A stretch of 64,000 nt of DNA from contig NZ_CP072203.1 of the NCBI RefSeq assembly GCF_017654315.1, positions 4,526,001 through 4,590,000 of the forward strand, read 5' to 3'. Shown in pieces: positions 17,735 through 28,452 of this stretch. Position 1 is the first letter of the stretch; each line of letters starts with the position of its first letter. Position numbers and translations under genes: made by a program. This DNA is from Gordonia polyisoprenivorans. Lineage in GTDB: Bacteria > Actinomycetota > Actinomycetes > Mycobacteriales > Mycobacteriaceae. The notes beneath the pieces are model-generated. The model saw only the letters and a list, made by a program, of their open reading frames with translations. It did not search any database and was not told the origin of the DNA.

Positions 17735-18568
17735 ATGAACACGCTGGCCGCAGGCCGACGACACTCGGTCGTATGCCGGGAGGACGGGACGGCAGTGGCG
17801 ACCGGCGACGGTCGCGCCGGGGAATGTGACGTCTCGTCGTGGTCGGGTATCTACGCCGTGGCCGCCGGCAACGTGCATGCCGCGCGCAATACCGGCCGAT
17901 CCCACAGCGTCGGGTTGCGCAGCGACGGAACGGTTCTCGCCGCAGGGTGGAACGGTGACGGACAGACCGACATCGGCCGATGGCGTGGGATCGTCGCCGT
18001 GGCAGCCGGATGGAGAACCACTCTCGGCCTCCGCTCGGATGGCACCGTGGTCGCGACCGGTCGCACCGCGGAGGGTCAGTGTGATGTGGCCGCGTGGAAA
18101 GACGCCGTCTCGATCGCGTGCGGAGACTGGCATTCGGTCGCCGTATTGGCCGACGGCACAGCACTATCCACCGGCAGCAATCGGCGCGGGCAGGGTGCGG
18201 TCGGCGGCTGGCACGACCTGATCGGCATCGGCGCCGGCTATCTACACACCGTCGGCTTGCGCGTCGACGGCACCGCACTGGCCACCGGCGACAACACCGC
18301 GGGCCAATGCGACGTCAGCCGATGGCGCACCGTCGTCGCGGTGTCGGCGGGCAGCCACCACACAGTGGCGCTCCTCGCTGACGGAACCGTGCGGGCGGTC
18401 GGCGACAATCACCACCGACAGTGCGAGGTCGCAGAGTGGCGTGACGTTACTGCCGTCGCGGCCGGATCGGCGCACACGCTCGGACTTCTCGACGACGGAA
18501 CCGTCATCGCGACCGGGGAGAATTCGCATGGTCAGTGCGACGTGAGGCCCTGGCGCCTGCATCGATGA
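17735..18568 (+). CDS. RCC1-repeat beta-propeller protein
   Basis: A 277-residue protein made almost wholly of seven repeats of about 40 residues, each built on HSVGLRSDGT followed by VATGxNxxGQCDV and a Trp. This is the RCC1 (regulator of chromosome condensation) repeat and seven units would close one propeller. There is no signal peptide or membrane segment. Bacterial RCC1 proteins are poorly understood; they probably bind proteins or nucleic acid. It starts 8 bp after the TetR stop, so it may be cotranscribed with it, and is convergent with the MFS gene. Confidence 0.85.
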   Translation: MNTLAAGRRHSVVCREDGTAVATGDGRAGECDVSSWSGIYAVAAGNVHAARNTGRSHSVGLRSDGTVLAAGWNGDGQTDIGRWRGIVAVAAGWRTTLGLRSDGTVVATGRTAEGQCDVAAWKDAVSIACGDWHSVAVLADGTALSTGSNRRGQGAVGGWHDLIGIGAGYLHTVGLRVDGTALATGDNTAGQCDVSRWRTVVAVSAGSHHTVALLADGTVRAVGDNHHRQCEVAEWRDVTAVAAGSAHTLGLLDDGTVIATGENSHGQCDVRPWRLHR

Positions 18569-18606
18569 CCTGCCGCTCACCCGAGCGGCGCGCCCCCGCG
18601 TGGCCG

Positions 18607-20094
18607 TCAGGTACTCGCCGCGGAGGCGGTACGGCCTACAGCGACGGCCGCCGCGAGGGCAGCCAGTGCTGCGAGAGCAGCGAAGCCGAGCAGCACCAGC
18701 CAGGCCCAGTGCGCCGCCCCCACCAGTGCATTGTGTGCCGCGCCGGCCGGATCGGATGCGTCGCGTCTGCTGTCGTGTCCGGCAACGTGCAGGGTCAACG
18801 TGACAACGGCAACGCCGGTGGCCACTCCGACATTGCGGAACAGTGCGATCAACGATCCGGCGGTACCGGTTCCGCGAGCGGTGGCCGCGGCCATCACCGA
18901 GGCGTTGTTGGCAGGTACGTACACCCCGAGGCCGATGCCGAGGACCGCCAATGCAGGGACAATCCACGCAATCTCGGTCGGCCGGGACGCGAGCGCCACA
19001 ATCGCTCCGAGAATCGCCACACATCCCACACCGGTGCGCATGGAGTTTCCGGCCCAGGAGTGCAGCCACGCGGTGGAGGCAACGGTCGCCGTGAGGAATC
19101 CGGCGGGCATCGCGAACAGGATCACGCCGGTCGCCGACACCGACCAGCCCAGTGGGACGAGAAGTTGCGGGATGAGCACGGTCGGCGCGATCAGCAAGAG
19201 ATAACTCACCATGGCGCCCAGCGCGCCGATCGCGATCTGTGGGGTGCGCAGCGTCGGCGGATCGATCAGCGGTGCGCCCGCACGCTTTTCTTTCCGCCAG
19301 AACACCGGGAGAATAAGTGCGGGACTCACGAGCAGGATGAGTGACCCGACCAGCCCCAGCGGCAAGCCGGAGAGCCCGGACAGACCGACCAGCAGCCCGA
19401 TGGCGGCCAGCGCGAGCAGAGTGGTTCCGGGCCAGTCGAATCGGGGCATCGAACGCCGTTGTGTCGCGTCGGGCAGGAGCACGAGCGCCGAGACCACCGC
19501 GACGACACCGATCGGCACGTTCACCCAGAAGATCGACCTCCATCCGAAAGCGTCGACCAGGAAGCCACCGCTCATCGGCCCGAGCGCCAGGCCCAGAGAC
19601 TGCACGGCGGCTTGGACGGCGAGCCCGTCGCGCAATCTTTCCTTGGGAATGTTGTCGGTGACCATTGCGATGGCGTTGCCGGCAATCGCGGCTCCACCGG
19701 TGCCCTGCAGCACCCGAAACGCGATCAACGAGGCGAGGTCCGGCGCGATGCTGCAGAGAATCGAACCGACCGTGAACATCGCATACCCGTAGAGATACAG
19801 GTTCTTGCGTCCCCAGCCGTCACCGAGTCGCGCGCATGGCGCGACCAGCGCCACCACCGTCAGCACGTAGGCCACCGACACCCACTGTGCCGACGCGAGC
19901 GACGCGTCGAAGGACCGCTGCAATGACGGCAGTGCCAGTGTGACGATGCTCGAGTCCAGCTGAATCATGAACGCGCCAAAGCTGATTCCGGCGACGGTGT
20001 ACCAGTGGGACCGCGGGGACCGCTCGACCCATTCCGGTCGCCGGGGCAACTTCATGGCCGGCCGACGAATGCGCACTGCGCCTGCACTGTTCAC
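18607..20094 (-). CDS. MFS drug exporter, DHA2 (14-segment) family
   Basis: A 495-residue membrane protein with about 14 hydrophobic segments. Family motifs are visible: LDSSIVTLALPSLQRSF in the first segment (DHA2 motif D), RLGDGWGRKNLYLYGYAMF (motif A) and LGLALGPMSGGFLVDAFGWR (motif C of antiporters). It should export drugs or small hydrophobic compounds with proton exchange, as EmrB/QacA proteins do. No regulator gene is adjacent. The substrate is unknown. Confidence 0.9.
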   Translation of the reverse strand: MNSAGAVRIRRPAMKLPRRPEWVERSPRSHWYTVAGISFGAFMIQLDSSIVTLALPSLQRSFDASLASAQWVSVAYVLTVVALVAPCARLGDGWGRKNLYLYGYAMFTVGSILCSIAPDLASLIAFRVLQGTGGAAIAGNAIAMVTDNIPKERLRDGLAVQAAVQSLGLALGPMSGGFLVDAFGWRSIFWVNVPIGVVAVVSALVLLPDATQRRSMPRFDWPGTTLLALAAIGLLVGLSGLSGLPLGLVGSLILLVSPALILPVFWRKEKRAGAPLIDPPTLRTPQIAIGALGAMVSYLLLIAPTVLIPQLLVPLGWSVSATGVILFAMPAGFLTATVASTAWLHSWAGNSMRTGVGCVAILGAIVALASRPTEIAWIVPALAVLGIGLGVYVPANNASVMAAATARGTGTAGSLIALFRNVGVATGVAVVTLTLHVAGHDSRRDASDPAGAAHNALVGAAHWAWLVLLGFAALAALAALAAAVAVGRTASAAST

Positions 20095-20273
20095 GATCAG
20101 TCATTGTGCCCACCATCAGGCTCTCCGGCGTGGGACTCGCCGAATCATCGGAGCTGATGCCCTACATGGACAGAGGATTCCGATGGACGAAGCGATTCAC
20201 TTCGGCCGATCGGCGAGTTCATGTCGCCGATGGACTTGATCGCGGGACGAACCAGGACGCACCATGTCCAGCG

Positions 20274-21353
<1,080 letters not shown>

Positions 21354-21404
21354 GGGCGCCCAGTCTATCGGGCAGCTCTCGGCACACCGAGGCCGGTGAC
21401 GGAC

Positions 21405-22661
21405 TCAGGCGGTGCCCGGCACCGCCCCGCCGGTGTCCTCTGCGTCCTCCGAGCCCTCGTTGGCTCCCACACCCGGCCCGCCGTCGTCGGATGCCTCGTC
21501 GAGGGGCGGCGGCTTCTCCCCCACCCGGATCGCGATCTGCTCGTTGAGGTACCGCAGGATGACGGCGATGGTCGCCGCGGCAGGCACCGCGAGGAATGCG
21601 CCGATGATCCCGAACAGGGAGCCGCCGAGGGTGACCGCGAGCAACACGATCGCCGCATGCAGGTCCATCGACTTGGACTGCAGCCACGGCTGCAACACGT
21701 TTCCCTCGAGCTGCTGTACGGCGAGGATGATGCCGAGGACGATCAGCGCCGTGGTGAGTCCGTTGGACACCAGCGCGATGAGCACCGCGAGCGCGCCCGC
21801 GACGAAGGCACCGACGATCGGGATGAAGCCACCGAGGAAGGTGATCACCACCAACACCCCCGCGAGGGGGACCTGCAGGATGAACAGTCCGGCACCGATG
21901 AGCGAGGCGTCGACGAAGCTGACGATCGCCTGCGTCCGGATGAAGCCGCCCAACGAGTTCCACATCCGTGACAGCACCTCGCCGAGGTGCGCACCCGCCG
22001 GATGCCCGATCGTGCGCTGCAGCCACGGAACAAAGCGCGGGCCGTCCTTGAGGAAGAAGAACACCAGGATGAGCGTCGTGAACAAAGTGATCAGCACCGA
22101 TGTCGCGGTGCCGATCCCGTTGAAGACCCCGGCCGCGATGGTGCTCGCACTGGACTGCACACGTTGGGTGATCGCCGACACCAGACCGTCGATCTGGTCG
22201 TCGCCGAGATTCAGCGGCGGACCCTGCACCCAGTCCTGGAGTTTGTGGACACCGCTGACGGTGCGGTCGGCGAGTTCCGGGGATTGATCGACGATCGAGG
22301 GCACGATCAGCCCGATCACCCCGCCGAGCAGGCCCACCGCGACGAGCATCATCAGCAGAGAAGCCCCGGCCGGCGGAACGCCGTGTCCCCGTAGCCACCG
22401 CACCGGCGGCCACAGCAGCGTGCACACGATGATCGCCAGAAGCACCGGCAGCAGGATCACCCAGACCTGGCCGACCACCCACATCACCACCCACAGGGCG
22501 GCGACCACCAGGATGAACTGCAACCCGACAATCGAGGTCGACCGCAGGCCACTCAAGAACACCTGCATTCGCGAGGGGGCAGCGGGGGCGGCGATGCCCC
22601 CATCTACCGGGCCGTCCGCAGCGGGGACGGGCCGCGGCGACGAATCGTCAGAATCGGTCAC
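21405..22661 (-). CDS. AI-2E family (PerM-like) transporter
   Basis: A 418-residue polytopic membrane protein. After a Pro/Ala-rich cytoplasmic N-terminus come about eight membrane segments, with the family core GGFIPIVGAFVAGALAVLIAL near residue 300 and LEGNVLQPWLQSKSMDLHA. The family includes E. coli PerM/TqsA; most members have no tested substrate and several are ion-coupled exporters. The GTG at 22661 was chosen because the sequence upstream is not conserved in style. It is 51 bp from ychF on the same strand. Confidence 0.88.
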   Translation of the reverse strand: MTDSDDSSPRPVPAADGPVDGGIAAPAAPSRMQVFLSGLRSTSIVGLQFILVVAALWVVMWVVGQVWVILLPVLLAIIVCTLLWPPVRWLRGHGVPPAGASLLMMLVAVGLLGGVIGLIVPSIVDQSPELADRTVSGVHKLQDWVQGPPLNLGDDQIDGLVSAITQRVQSSASTIAAGVFNGIGTATSVLITLFTTLILVFFFLKDGPRFVPWLQRTIGHPAGAHLGEVLSRMWNSLGGFIRTQAIVSFVDASLIGAGLFILQVPLAGVLVVITFLGGFIPIVGAFVAGALAVLIALVSNGLTTALIVLGIILAVQQLEGNVLQPWLQSKSMDLHAAIVLLAVTLGGSLFGIIGAFLAVPAAATIAVILRYLNEQIAIRVGEKPPPLDEASDDGGPGVGANEGSEDAEDTGGAVPGTA

Positions 22662-22766
22662 GCCACGATCCTCACACACCACTGCGACGAGACCCCCGAG
22701 CGAGGGCGGCGCGGCGAGCGCTCGCACGTCTCGAGGCCACGGATCAGTGACCCCGAGCGAATCGGG

Positions 22767-23045
22767 TCAGCGACGACGCAGGAAGCGCAGCACCAGCGCA
22801 CCGAGCGCATCGGCCGCGACCAACTCCGCCTCCAGAGGTGACAGCGGACGCACCGGATCGTCGGTCTCGATCGAGTCGGCGCCCGCGAGATGTGTCCGTG
22901 TCCTGCGCTGACGGGCGCATTCGGCATCGATGGTGTCCGGTCCGTACAGCCCGCGCATGATGTCGAGTCCCCAGTCGGGTAACTCTGCAAGCGGGGTCTC
23001 CGGCTCCTGACCTCGCTGTCGAGGACCGTCGAACTGCGTGCTCAT
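22767..23045 (-). CDS. small hypothetical protein
   Basis: A 92-residue protein that I do not recognise. It is hydrophilic with many Arg and acidic residues (CARQRRTRTHLAGADSIETD) and ends in an Ala/Leu-rich helix followed by RFLRRR. The ATG at 23045 is chosen because the extended frame upstream reads against the divergent alkA promoter and has poor composition. It is divergent from the alkA-ogt operon. Confidence 0.55.
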   Translation of the reverse strand: MSTQFDGPRQRGQEPETPLAELPDWGLDIMRGLYGPDTIDAECARQRRTRTHLAGADSIETDDPVRPLSPLEAELVAADALGALVLRFLRRR

Positions 23046-23176
23046 GCACACATCGTGGCATGAAGTGTTAGCTACGTCACTCAATTGCCCAACCTGGCCG
23101 ACGGCGCGTCGTCGGCAGGTGTAGCGATGGCCGATTCCCGCCAGAAAAGCCCGCCGGTCGGTGAGAGGGTGGAGCC

Positions 23177-24829
23177 ATGACCGCTTCCACCGACGCGCGA
23201 CCCCCGTCCTCGACGACGGCAGGCGCCGACCCGGTCCCGGCGTCGACGGGGCTCGATTTCGAGGGGTGTTACCGCGCGCTGCAGGCACGGGACGCGCGCT
23301 TCGACGGCCAATTCTTCGCCACCGTGCGCACCACCGGAATCTATTGCCGGCCGTCGTGCCCGGCGCAGACCCCGCGACCCGAGAACGTCGCCTTCGTCGC
23401 GACCGCGGCCGGCGCGCAAGCGGGCGGATTCCGCGCCTGCCGACGCTGCCTGCCGGACGCGGTTCCGGGTTCCCCGCGTTGGAATCTCAACAAGGATCTC
23501 TCCTCGCGGGCGATGCGGCTCATCGCCGACGGGGTCATCGAACGCGAGGGGGTCGGTGGTCTCGCCGGCCAACTCGGGTACTCGACACGGCATCTGACAC
23601 GCGTGCTGACCACCGAACTCGGTGCCGGCCCGCTCGCGCTGGCCCGGGCGCATCGCGCGACCAGCGCGCGAATCCTCATCCAGTGCACCGATTTACCGAT
23701 GTCCGACATCGCCTTCGCGGCGGGGTTCACCAGCGTGCGTCAGTACAACGACACCATCCGCGAGGTGTTCGGCCTGACCCCGCGCGCGCTGCGCTCGTTG
23801 CGACGGGCCAACTCCCGCAGCGACATCGACACCCCGATCGCAGCATCCGCGGCCACCGGTAGAGGCGAGCGATCGTCGGCGATCACGCTGCGCCTGGCAT
23901 ACCGCGAACCGTTCGACACCACCTGGTTCGGGTGGTATCTCGCCGCGCACTCGGTCGACGGCGTCGAGCGGTATCGATCCGACGCCGATCGGCAGTGGAT
24001 TCATCAGCGCGTGTTGACCCTCCCGCACGGGCCGGCGCTGGCGGAGACGACGCCCGGTGACGGATTCCTGCGCGTGCGACTCGAGCATCTGGACCTCCGG
24101 GACCTGAGTGCCGCGGTGAATCGACTGCGACGGCTGTTCGACCTCGACGCCGACATCGTGGCTGCAACCGATGCCCTGTCCACCGACCCGACCCTGGGCA
24201 CGGTCGTCGCCGCAGCGCCGGGGGTTCGGGTACCCGGAAGCATCGACGGCGGCGAATCCCTCATCCGCACCATGATCGGCCAGCAGATCAGCGTCGCCGC
24301 CGCACGGCGGCACGTGACGCGGCTGGTCGACGCCCTCGGAGAGCCGACGGACTGGCCGGCGACGGCCGGCGATGACGGGGGCTACGACGGTGCGCGATCG
24401 TGGCGACAGTTCCCGACGGCCGCCGCCATCGCCGAACGCGGCAGCACGATCCTGACCGGGCCCGCCCGTCGGATCTCGGCGATCGTCGGAGCGGCACAGG
24501 CGATTGCCGAACATTCGGTGGAACCACACATGGGGGTCGATGCGTCCGATCTTCATGCACAATTGCTCGCCCTACCCGGAGTGGGGCCGTGGACCGCCGA
24601 CTACGTCACGATGCAGGTGACCGGTGACCCCGACGTCCTCCTCCGGCACGACCTCGTTGTTCGCCACGCCGCCCGCGATCTCGCCATCGACCTCGACGAC
24701 ACCGCCCCGTGGGCACCGTGGCGGTCCTACGCCTCGATGCACCTGTGGCGCCATCGGCTCATCCCCTCAGACGCCGGTACCCCGCCCACCACTACCGCAG
24801 ACACGACCACCCAAGGAGCAACCCCATGA
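23177..24829 (+). CDS. alkA: Ada-AlkA fusion: alkylation-response regulator and DNA-3-methyladenine glycosylase
   Basis: A 550-residue protein of three parts. The Ada zinc domain (about residues 17-90) has YCRPSCP and FRACRRC, the four Cys ligands; in Ada one of these takes methyl groups from phosphotriesters. An AraC-type helix-turn-helix (about 100-200) includes MSDIAFAAGFTSVRQYNDTI. AlkA-type glycosylase domains fill the rest, with the helix-hairpin-helix LLALPGVGPWTADYVTMQV and the following catalytic Asp in RHDLVVRHAA. Mycobacterial AlkA has this same design. Its TGA overlaps the ogt ATG, so sensor-regulator, glycosylase and alkyltransferase form one adaptive-response operon. Confidence 0.93.
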   Translation: MTASTDARPPSSTTAGADPVPASTGLDFEGCYRALQARDARFDGQFFATVRTTGIYCRPSCPAQTPRPENVAFVATAAGAQAGGFRACRRCLPDAVPGSPRWNLNKDLSSRAMRLIADGVIEREGVGGLAGQLGYSTRHLTRVLTTELGAGPLALARAHRATSARILIQCTDLPMSDIAFAAGFTSVRQYNDTIREVFGLTPRALRSLRRANSRSDIDTPIAASAATGRGERSSAITLRLAYREPFDTTWFGWYLAAHSVDGVERYRSDADRQWIHQRVLTLPHGPALAETTPGDGFLRVRLEHLDLRDLSAAVNRLRRLFDLDADIVAATDALSTDPTLGTVVAAAPGVRVPGSIDGGESLIRTMIGQQISVAAARRHVTRLVDALGEPTDWPATAGDDGGYDGARSWRQFPTAAAIAERGSTILTGPARRISAIVGAAQAIAEHSVEPHMGVDASDLHAQLLALPGVGPWTADYVTMQVTGDPDVLLRHDLVVRHAARDLAIDLDDTAPWAPWRSYASMHLWRHRLIPSDAGTPPTTTADTTTQGATP

Positions 24830-25425
24830 CCGACACCCTCGAAACACCCTCCACCCCAACCATTTCCACCCCCAAGGACGGCTCCGGCCTGTGGACGACG
24901 GTCTCGACGCCGGATGGCGCATTCACCGTCGTCGCCGACACCGACGGAGTCGTCCTGGCATCGGGATGGACCGACACCCCCGAGTATCTGGTCGCACTCG
25001 TGCACCGCGACCTGCGGCCACACGATCTGCGCGGTCCCGCAGAGCTCGGCCGCACACCGGAATTGACCACGATCACCGAGGCCGTCGAGGCCTACTACGC
25101 CGACGACTTCGGTCCGGCCGCGGCCCAACCGGTCGTTCAACGGTCGGGTCCGTTCATCGAAAAGGCTTGGGCCGCTCTGCGTGGGGTCACCGCGGGCACC
25201 GCGGTGACCTACACCGAATTGGCCGAGCGTGCCGGCGAACCGGCCGCCATCCGGGCCGCAGCCTCGGCCTGCGCGCGCAATGCCGCGGCGCTGTTCGTGC
25301 CGTGCCACCGTGTGCTGCGACGCGACGGCAGCCTTGGCGGATTCCGTTACGGACTGGACATCAAGCGATCGCTGCTCCATCGGGAGACGCCCGACCAGGA
25401 AGCGCCGCTCCCCGACGCCGGCTGA
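24826..25425 (+). CDS. ogt: methylated-DNA--protein-cysteine methyltransferase
   Basis: A 199-residue O6-alkylguanine-DNA alkyltransferase. The active site VPCHRVL near residue 165 carries the acceptor Cys, preceded by the recognition helix YTELAERAGEPAAIRAAASA and followed by GGFRYGLDIKRSLLH. It removes alkyl groups from O6-guanine irreversibly. The ATGA overlap with alkA shows coupling and joint control by the Ada-type domain. It has a longer N-terminal part than E. coli Ogt, as actinobacterial versions do. Confidence 0.95.
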   Translation: MTDTLETPSTPTISTPKDGSGLWTTVSTPDGAFTVVADTDGVVLASGWTDTPEYLVALVHRDLRPHDLRGPAELGRTPELTTITEAVEAYYADDFGPAAAQPVVQRSGPFIEKAWAALRGVTAGTAVTYTELAERAGEPAAIRAAASACARNAAALFVPCHRVLRRDGSLGGFRYGLDIKRSLLHRETPDQEAPLPDAG

Positions 25426-25484
25426 ACCGCGGTATCGCGGGGGGCGAACCGATTCTGTCGGTGGTCACGGGCAAGATCACCGAC

Positions 25485-26720
25485 ATGATCGGCATCGTGC
25501 TCGCATTCACCGTCGGCATCGTGCTCGGCGTCGCAATCGGTTGGCTCGCGTGCACGAGCCGATCGGCCGGCGCCGTCGCTGCCGCACGCGCCGAGACCGC
25601 GGCGCTGCGGTCCTCCCAGGACCTGGTCGGACGGTCGCTCGCCGCGGCCTCCGAGGATGCGGCCCGACGGCAGTCGAACGCGATCGGCGCCGAGCTCAGT
25701 CACATCGTCGATCCACTGCACACGCTGGTCGGACAGATGGCCGACGAACTACGGCGTGTGGAACGCGACCGCACGAGCGCGTACGCCGGCCTGTCCGAGC
25801 AGGTGCGGGGCATGCAGATGATGTCGACGCGGCTCTCCGATCAGACCCGGGCGCTGACCAACGCACTACACACCCCGCACCTGCGGGGCCGGTGGGGTGA
25901 GGTCCAACTCGAGCGGGTCGTCGAACTCGCCGGGATGACGCGCCACTGCGACTTCAGCACCCAGGTGTCGGCGAGTTCGGAGGCCGGGTCGGTCCGCCCC
26001 GACATGGTGGTGCACCTGGCCGGTGGCCGCGACATCGTCGTCGATGCCAAGGTGCCCCTGCAAGCGTATCTGCAGGCCGCGGACTGCGAGGACCCGCAGA
26101 TGCGGCGCGACCTGCTCTCCGACCATGCCCGGGCGGTGCGCGCGCACATCACCGCGCTCTCGGCGAAGTCGTATTGGTCGGCCTTCGACGACACCCCCGA
26201 GATGGTCGTGCTGTTCTTGCCCGCCGACGCGGTGCTCGAGTGGGCGGTGCGCGCCGACCCCACCCTCATCGAGTTCGGCATCACCAAGAATGTGGTGCTC
26301 ACCACGCCGTCGAGTCTGGTGTCGTTGTTGCGCACCATCGCACTCGGTTGGCGCCACGACGCGATGGCACGTGACGCGGCGGTGATCCACGAGCTCGGCG
26401 TCGAGCTGCATCATCGGCTCGACTCGGTACTCGGCCATCTCGATCGGGTCGGAACGTCGCTGCGCAGGGCGGTCGATGCCTACAACTCCACTGTGGGAGC
26501 ACTGGATTCCCGGGTCGGTGTGACCGCCCGCCGGCTGGCATCGCTGGAGGCGCTCGGCGATCTCGACGAGCCCACCACGGTCCGCACGATTCACGACACC
26601 GTCCGCGAGACCCGCACGGCTGGTCACGGGTACGGGCCGAGCCCGATCACGCAGTTCGACGCACACATCACACAGAACGGACATGACGCCCCGATCCGGT
26701 CGCCGGATCGGCCAACATGA
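25485..26720 (+). CDS. rmuC: DNA recombination protein RmuC
   Basis: A 411-residue protein with an N-terminal membrane segment (IGIVLAFTVGIVLGVAIGWL), a coiled-coil stretch to about residue 120, and the RmuC nuclease-like domain: LRGRWGEVQLERVVELAGM, VDAKVPLQAYL and MVVLFLPADAVLEWA. RmuC restrains sequence inversion at short repeats and has been linked to phage defence. The VDAKVP segment matches the restriction-endonuclease-like core. A GTG at 25461 is an alternative start. Confidence 0.92.
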   Translation: MIGIVLAFTVGIVLGVAIGWLACTSRSAGAVAAARAETAALRSSQDLVGRSLAAASEDAARRQSNAIGAELSHIVDPLHTLVGQMADELRRVERDRTSAYAGLSEQVRGMQMMSTRLSDQTRALTNALHTPHLRGRWGEVQLERVVELAGMTRHCDFSTQVSASSEAGSVRPDMVVHLAGGRDIVVDAKVPLQAYLQAADCEDPQMRRDLLSDHARAVRAHITALSAKSYWSAFDDTPEMVVLFLPADAVLEWAVRADPTLIEFGITKNVVLTTPSSLVSLLRTIALGWRHDAMARDAAVIHELGVELHHRLDSVLGHLDRVGTSLRRAVDAYNSTVGALDSRVGVTARRLASLEALGDLDEPTTVRTIHDTVRETRTAGHGYGPSPITQFDAHITQNGHDAPIRSPDRPT

Positions 26721-26766
26721 CCCGGCGGTTGGCGGGAAATCACGCTTCACCCGGTACCGTCTACAT

Positions 26767-27804
26767 GTGCCCTTTCCGCAACGAAGCTCTTCCGCGGTGC
26801 CACTGGACCAGCAGTCGGTGCTGCCGACCGTCCGTGGGGTGCCCTGGTGGGGTGCCGTCCTCATCGCGACAGCGCTGACCGCGGTCGGCGCGATCATGGA
26901 CGCCAAGAATCACGGCAACCTCGGCGCGGTGTTCAATTTCTGCCTGCTGGTCGGGTGCTGCCTGGCCGCGCTCGCCGTTCGTCGTCGGGCGTTGTTCACC
27001 GCGGCCGCGCAGCCGCCGCTGATCGCATTCTGCGTCGGCGTGCTGGCGCTCTACAGCCTCAATGCCGGCAACGCATCCGGTCTCAAGTCCTTGGTGCTCA
27101 AGGTGCTGTTGCCGATCGCCGCCAACTTCCCGTGGATGGCTGTCACGTTCGTGGTGACGCTCGTGCTGGTTCTGCTCCGTTGGGTGCTGACCCGGCCCGA
27201 AGGCTGGAACGCGAAACTCCGGGGCGGCAAGAACAACAAGCCGCCGGCCAAACGACGCGCATCCACGAGCACTCGTGAGAAGGGCGCCCGCACCTCCGGC
27301 GCACGCGGTGACGGCGACAAGGCAGCGCGTACTCGTCGAACAGAGACCGCCACTTCGTCGAGCAGCCGCGCGGCGACCACTCGAACGAGTTCGTCGCGCG
27401 GTGCCAGTGGTGCCACGAGCACCTCGTCGAGCACCCGCACGGCCCGAAAGAAAGACGCCGAGGCCCGCAGCACCGCGTCGAAGTCCCGCGCAAGCGCATC
27501 GGTGGTCGGCGCCGCAGCCACCGCCGCCGACGATCCGGGTCGGGCGCGTCCCCGGCGAGCACGTGCGGGCGACGCAGCCCGCAAGGCCACGGAGTCACCG
27601 GAGGCACCGCGTCGTCGTGCCGGCGATGCCGGCCGAACCACCGCACGACCGGTCCCCGTCGCCTCCGAGGAGACCACACGCATTCCCACGGATCAGACCG
27701 ACCGACCGCGCCCGCGCGCCCGCTCGGCGGCCGCGGACCTCGACCGCTACGAGTCCGGCGCTGCCGCGGCCTACCAGTCGACGCGCTCACGCAACCGCTC
27801 CTGA
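26767..27804 (+). CDS. membrane protein with DUF6542-like domain and long basic tail
   Basis: A 345-residue protein. The first 150 residues hold four hydrophobic segments of a DUF6542-like domain common in mycolata (VPWWGAVLIATALTAVGAIM, then FNFCLLVGCCLAALAV). Residues 155-345 are a low-complexity, disordered tail of Arg, Ala, Ser and Thr (SSSSRAATTRTSSSRG). The GTG at 26767 is the chosen start, since the codons before it are not conserved in style. Function is unknown; the tail could bind nucleic acid or be a phosphorylation target. It lies 46 bp after rmuC. Confidence 0.75.
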   Translation: MPFPQRSSSAVPLDQQSVLPTVRGVPWWGAVLIATALTAVGAIMDAKNHGNLGAVFNFCLLVGCCLAALAVRRRALFTAAAQPPLIAFCVGVLALYSLNAGNASGLKSLVLKVLLPIAANFPWMAVTFVVTLVLVLLRWVLTRPEGWNAKLRGGKNNKPPAKRRASTSTREKGARTSGARGDGDKAARTRRTETATSSSSRAATTRTSSSRGASGATSTSSSTRTARKKDAEARSTASKSRASASVVGAAATAADDPGRARPRRARAGDAARKATESPEAPRRRAGDAGRTTARPVPVASEETTRIPTDQTDRPRPRARSAAADLDRYESGAAAAYQSTRSRNRS

Positions 27805-27840
27805 CCGCCGCCTCGGCGCGTTTCGCCGACGGCGCACCTC

Positions 27841-28428
27841 CTACACGGTGAGGTGCTCGGACACCCACCGCCCGAGCGTGCGGGCCGCCTCGTCGACGAG
27901 TGACGGCCAGTCCATCGCCCCTTCGTCGGCGCCGTCGGTAACCACCTTCACCAGCCGGCAGGGCACCCCGAACGCAGCCGCCACATGGGCAATCGCCGCA
28001 CCCTCCATGTCGACGAGATCGGCGCCGGCGGCCAGTTCGGCGCGTCGGACCGGGTCGGCGACGAAGGTGTCGCCGGTGGCAAGCACGGTGCCGTCGCCGT
28101 CCGGCAACTCCCATCGGTCGACGACCGGGTAACCCATCGCCCGCAATTCGGTGCTGCTGATGTCGTGTTCGACGACGGCCGACGGTACGAACAGCCCCTC
28201 GTGACCGACCGGCAGATGGTGGTCGTGCAGCGCGCCGGCGGTCCCGATGTTGACGATGCGTGTCACCGCGGGGCCGGTGCTCAGTTCCCGGGTCAGCGCG
28301 ACCGACGCGGCGACTTTTCCGATGCCGGTGACCAGGAGCCGGGTGCCGTCGGGGATGTGGCGTGCCTCCGACCGGGTCGCGGAGACGACCAGTATCCCGG
28401 GATCGGACGACGAGGAATCTGCGTGCAT
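27841..28428 (-). CDS. nucleosidase (MTA/SAH nucleosidase-like)
   Basis: A 195-residue PNP/UDP-superfamily protein. LLVTGIGKVAASVALTREL near residue 30 and VNIGTAGALHDHHLPVGH near residue 60 are the phosphorylase-fold loops. VDMEGAAIAHVAAAFGVPC near residue 140 carries the MEGAA motif that holds ribose, and VTDGADEG has the catalytic Asp. It probably cleaves 5'-methylthioadenosine or S-adenosylhomocysteine; mycobacterial homologues are annotated as such. It is slightly short for the family. Confidence 0.87.
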   Translation of the reverse strand: MHADSSSSDPGILVVSATRSEARHIPDGTRLLVTGIGKVAASVALTRELSTGPAVTRIVNIGTAGALHDHHLPVGHEGLFVPSAVVEHDISSTELRAMGYPVVDRWELPDGDGTVLATGDTFVADPVRRAELAAGADLVDMEGAAIAHVAAAFGVPCRLVKVVTDGADEGAMDWPSLVDEAARTLGRWVSEHLTV

Positions 28429-28452
28429 CCGATGATTGTCCGTCAGCGCCTC

